Source: a bacterium
Lineage (GTDB): Bacteria; UBA10199; DSSB01
DNA length: 6,839 bases
Direction: 5' to 3'
Assembly: GCA_030426445.1 (NCBI GenBank)
Contig: JAUHYS010000110.1
Location: 1-6,839, forward strand
The position numbers were made by a program, and so were the translations under genes. The notes beneath the pieces are model-generated. The model was given only the letters and a program-made list of their open reading frames with translations. It was not told the DNA's origin and made no database searches. Shown piece by piece: positions 4,383-6,839 of the stretch (the first letter of the stretch is position 1; each line of letters opens with the position of its first letter).

Positions 4383-6422
4383 TTAAGCCGCCATTTTCTT
4401 ACCCGCTTCCACGATATCCATGATTTGTTCCATGATATCGATGAGTTCAAAATCCGCAGGGGTAAAGACTCTGCGAATGCCTTTTGCAAGCAAGACTTTT
4501 TCATCTTCTGGGGGAATGATGCCGCCAAAAACTACGGGGATGTGCTCCAGGGCTCCGGCGCTTTTAAGTTGTTCTAGCAGCTGATCGGCCAGTTCAAGGT
4601 GAGAACCACTTAGTATCGAAACTCCAATGATGTCGGCAGATTCTTCGACAGCACTTTGCACAATGGCTTCGGGGGTGAGGCGAATACCCGAATAGATTAC
4701 ATCAAAGCCCGTGTGACGGGCGCTAACTGCAATGACCTCTGCACCGTTGGAGTGCCCATCGAGTCCGGGTTTGCCTACCAAGATGCGGGCACGGTGGCCG
4801 TATTTTTTTTCAAAATCATCATTGCGTTGGCGCAGGGCTGCAACGCGCTCATTTTCCAGCTGAAGTTTTTGACCTTCGATACCCGTCACCGGCCGGTATT
4901 CGCCAAAGACTTCACGCAAGGCATCGGCCCATTCTCCGGTACTAACGCGAGCCAGGGCACATTCGATGCTGGCTTGCATCATGTTTTTGCCTTCCTGGGC
5001 GGCTTTTTTAAGAGCTGCTAGGGTTTTTTCAACTTGCGCTGCATCGCGTTTTTTCTTTGTTTTTTGCAGTTGCTCTTCTGTCCAAGCTGCGGATTGGGCA
5101 TCTACTTTAAAAATGCCGCCGTCTTCGCCTTGCAAGAGAGGGGAGGGAATGGCCTCGGTCCATTTATTAAGACCGACGACGGTTTGCTCGCCGTCATTGA
5201 TGCGACTCATGCGTTCGGACATGGATTTAACCAGTGCGGATTTCATGTAGCCAGATTCGACGGCTGCACGCACGCCTCCCATTTCTAAAATTTTATCGAT
5301 CTCGGTTTTGGCTTGAGTCTTCAGTTCTTCCACTTTGGAAGTGATGACTTTGGAGCCTTCAAAAATATCCGGGTACTCAAGTAAGTCGGTTTCGTAAGCT
5401 AAAATTTGTTGTAGCCGCAGGGCCCACTGCTGGTCCCAAGGACGGGGTAGGCTGAGGGCCTCGTTCCATGCAGGTAATTGCAATGCCCGACAACGCGCAT
5501 TTCGGCTGAGTGTCACCCCCAGGGCTTCGATTAAAATTCTCCAGGCGTTATTTTCGGGCTGGGCTTCGGTGAGTCCCAATGAGTTGACTTGTACGCCATA
5601 GCGAAAGCGACGAAATTTTGGATTTTGCACTCCGTAACGCTTGCGGGTGATTTCTTCCCATAATTCATTAAAGGCGCGCATCTTACAGGTCTCTTCAATA
5701 AAACGGATCCCTGCATTGACAAGAAAACTGATGCGTCCGACCACGCGTTCGAATTGCTCTTGATTAAAAAGGCCGCGTTCTTTGATGAGATCTAAGATGC
5801 CGATAGCATTGGCTAAAGCGAAGGCCAATTCTTGGGCAGGAGTCGCTCCAGCTTCTTGCAAATGATAGGAACAAATATTAGAGGCATTCCACTTGGGAAT
5901 ATTTTCTAAACAGTATTCGTACATTTCGGCGATGATGCGCAGGCTATGTTCTGGCGGAAAAATATAAGTGCCGCGGGCAAGGTATTCTTTGACGATGTCA
6001 TTTTGTGTAGTGCCTTGGAGTAAGCTAATATCAATACCGCGTTCTTTTGCTAATGCAACATAGAGTGCCAGCAGCCACATCGAGGTGCCATTAATCGTCA
6101 TGGAGGTGTTCATTTTTTCAATCGGAATTTGATCAAAGAGCACATGAAAATCATCCAGTGAATTGATGGGCACACCCACTTTACCGATTTCGGGTTTGGC
6201 GATGGGATGTTCCGAAGAGTAGCCGCATTGGGTGGGTAGATCAAAGGCAATCGAAAGACCGGTTTGGCCTTTTTCGAGTCCCGAGCGAAAAAGCTCGTTG
6301 GTGGCCTTGGCATTGGTGTGGCCGCCATAGGTCCTAAAAATCCAAGGGCGGTCTTTTTTAACTTGGTTGTTTTCGTCGTAAAGTTGGTGTGCGAGTTTTT
6401 TCTGTTCATCCTTTTGTGACAC
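4383..6422 (-). CDS. meaA: Coenzyme-B12-dependent acyl-CoA mutase, MeaA/ethylmalonyl-CoA mutase type
   Basis: This cytoplasmic enzyme of 679 residues carries the whole mutase on one chain. The catalytic TIM-barrel domain opens with RPWIFRTYGGHTNAKATNEL (25-44) and FDLPTQCGY (60-68). It keeps residues matching known methylmalonyl-CoA mutase active-site positions: Tyr32, Gln140, Arg150, and Tyr186-His187 in YHLQEAG. The stretches YGVQVNSLGLTEAQPENN and LQLPAWNEALSLPRPWDQQW are typical of MeaA/ethylmalonyl-CoA mutases rather than classical methylmalonyl-CoA mutases. The C-terminal cobalamin domain has the DxHxxG ligand motif DGHSNG (555-560, His557 binding cobalt), then GVSILSGSH (600-608) and GGIIPPED. 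Family members interconvert ethylmalonyl-CoA and methylsuccinyl-CoA, or act on related acyl-CoAs in some bacteria; the exact substrate cannot be fixed here. The start is GTG at 6422 with AAGGAG six bases upstream. No partner of the ethylmalonyl-CoA pathway or MeaB-type chaperone is adjacent. Its G+C looks higher than that of the ATPase gene. Confidence 0.93.
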   Translation of the reverse strand: MSQKDEQKKLAHQLYDENNQVKKDRPWIFRTYGGHTNAKATNELFRSGLEKGQTGLSIAFDLPTQCGYSSEHPIAKPEIGKVGVPINSLDDFHVLFDQIPIEKMNTSMTINGTSMWLLALYVALAKERGIDISLLQGTTQNDIVKEYLARGTYIFPPEHSLRIIAEMYEYCLENIPKWNASNICSYHLQEAGATPAQELAFALANAIGILDLIKERGLFNQEQFERVVGRISFLVNAGIRFIEETCKMRAFNELWEEITRKRYGVQNPKFRRFRYGVQVNSLGLTEAQPENNAWRILIEALGVTLSRNARCRALQLPAWNEALSLPRPWDQQWALRLQQILAYETDLLEYPDIFEGSKVITSKVEELKTQAKTEIDKILEMGGVRAAVESGYMKSALVKSMSERMSRINDGEQTVVGLNKWTEAIPSPLLQGEDGGIFKVDAQSAAWTEEQLQKTKKKRDAAQVEKTLAALKKAAQEGKNMMQASIECALARVSTGEWADALREVFGEYRPVTGIEGQKLQLENERVAALRQRNDDFEKKYGHRARILVGKPGLDGHSNGAEVIAVSARHTGFDVIYSGIRLTPEAIVQSAVEESADIIGVSILSGSHLELADQLLEQLKSAGALEHIPVVFGGIIPPEDEKVLLAKGIRRVFTPADFELIDIMEQIMDIVEAGKKMAA

Positions 6423-6428
6423 GGTTTT

Positions 6429-6434
6429 CTCCTT
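6429..6434 (-). promoter_or_regulatory. Ribosome binding site that decides the GTG start of the mutase
   Basis: On the minus strand TTAAGGAG is followed by AAAACC and then GTG (6422-6420). The clear AAGGAG at ideal spacing supports the GTG as the true start, although it is not an ATG. The encoded 24 residues before the conserved RPW motif form a short polar lead. Confidence 0.8.
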
Positions 6435-6454
6435 AAGTTTGACTGTTTTATGGA

Positions 6455-6531
6455 TCTATACTGAAAAAGAGGAGCCCAAAACAAGGCTTTTTTAGGAATA
6501 AGAAATTATGAGATAAGGTCGAGAATGTCTA
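6455..6531 (-). promoter_or_regulatory. Two candidate promoters of the mutase gene
   Basis: The distal candidate is TAGACA (6531-6526), 17 bases, TAATTT (6508-6503) on the minus strand. The proximal one is TTGTTT (6484-6479), 18 bases, TATAGA (6460-6455), which would give a leader of about 25 bases before the GTG. Both are partial consensus matches in the 124-base gap after the preceding gene, and only one, or neither, may be used. No operator-like repeat was seen here. Confidence 0.35.
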
Positions 6532-6546
6532 TAAATATTGTTCAAT

Positions 6547-6839
6547 TTAAGTAATATCCGCCTCTGCTTCTAATTGAGGAGATGATTTGACTTTTTTCGT
6601 AAGGTAACGCAGTCCCTTAGAGGCATCGTTTCTATTTAATTTAATTTCTATAAATATAGTGAGGTTAGGGTTAGTTTTTGCTGTCATCCACGCTGCTGCT
6701 AATTCATACATGTTAGTTACGGTGGTTGACCAAGATTTTCCAAAAGTTTTGACAAAATTTTTATAGTTCCATGCTTGCAACTCGTTATATTCGTATTCGC
6801 CACCATGAATCATACGCTCTGTAATATAGCCTTGGTTGT
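6547..6839 (-). CDS. 3' end of an unrecognised gene (5' partial)
   Basis: The stop is TAA at 6549-6547. An ATG lies at 6813, but the frame stays open through it to the window edge (eight more whole codons, NQGYITER) and no Shine-Dalgarno precedes that ATG, so the gene most likely begins outside the window. The visible 96 or so residues are mixed polar and aromatic, with a Trp/Tyr-rich part (YNELQAWNYKNFVKTFGKSW) and a basic stretch near the C-terminus (LTKKVKSS). There is no signal peptide or membrane segment in this part. I do not recognise a family and assign no function. It lies upstream of the mutase on the same strand, 124 bases away, with candidate promoters between, so cotranscription is not implied. 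Confidence 0.55.
   Translation of the reverse strand, partial: NQGYITERMIHGGEYEYNELQAWNYKNFVKTFGKSWSTTVTNMYELAAAWMTAKTNPNLTIFIEIKLNRNDASKGLRYLTKKVKSSPQLEAEADIT

Noticed and set aside
4656..5288. Three overlapping plus-strand ORFs within the mutase gene
   Set aside because: All are antisense to highly conserved mutase codons; they have no family features, and open frames opposite higher-GC genes are common.
6110..6484. Minus-strand ORF of 124 codons overlapping the mutase 5' end in another frame
   Set aside because: It shares strand and region with the well-supported mutase start and shows no recognisable protein features.
6473..6493. Plus-strand terminator-like element AGCC/GGCT followed by six T's
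   Set aside because: The stem is only four to five base pairs and no plus-strand gene leads into it. On the minus strand it lacks a proper U tract right after the stem.

Overview
This window holds five main reading frames on moderately AT-rich DNA. The genes carry Gram-negative envelope signals: a lipoprotein signal peptide, a Sec signal peptide and an outer-membrane-style beta-barrel end. One gene is a B12-dependent acyl-CoA mutase of the MeaA/ethylmalonyl-CoA mutase type. Together these suggest a proteobacterium-like or Bdellovibrio-like Gram-negative. The lineage is an inference, since no rRNA or other marker gene is present.

Layout. Bases 1-1112 (+) are the 3' end of a surface protein: the last strands of a probable outer-membrane barrel followed by Ig-like SdrD B-type repeats. 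It converges, with one base between the stop codons, on a minus-strand pair. That pair is a parvulin-type peptidyl-prolyl isomerase lipoprotein (2799 to 1837) followed 27 bases later by a small, very acidic, lysine-free secreted protein (1809 to 1114). A strong intrinsic terminator for this pair lies inside the coding sequence of the convergent gene, at about 1000-1032. Bases 3045-4301 (-) encode an orphan AAA_14/DUF4143-type ATPase with a C-terminal PD-(D/E)XK-like motif. Its promoter is nearly consensus, is overlaid by a perfect 25-bp palindrome and appears to yield a leaderless mRNA. Bases 4383-6422 (-) encode a full-length MeaA-type mutase with its own Shine-Dalgarno and candidate promoters. 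Bases 6547-6839 (-) are the 3' end of an unrecognised gene cut by the window edge.

How they work together. The isomerase lipoprotein and the acidic secreted protein are probably one transcription unit, and the isomerase may help fold the secreted protein or other envelope proteins such as the convergent barrel protein. The mutase is metabolic (coenzyme-B12 carbon-skeleton rearrangement) and the ATPase looks like an independently regulated single-gene unit; nothing in the sequence links either to the envelope genes. I saw no tRNA, rRNA, CRISPR array, insertion sequence or attachment site. The most interesting signals are regulatory: the ATPase promoter-operator, the G9 tract touching the isomerase start codon, and the terminator embedded in the opposing gene.
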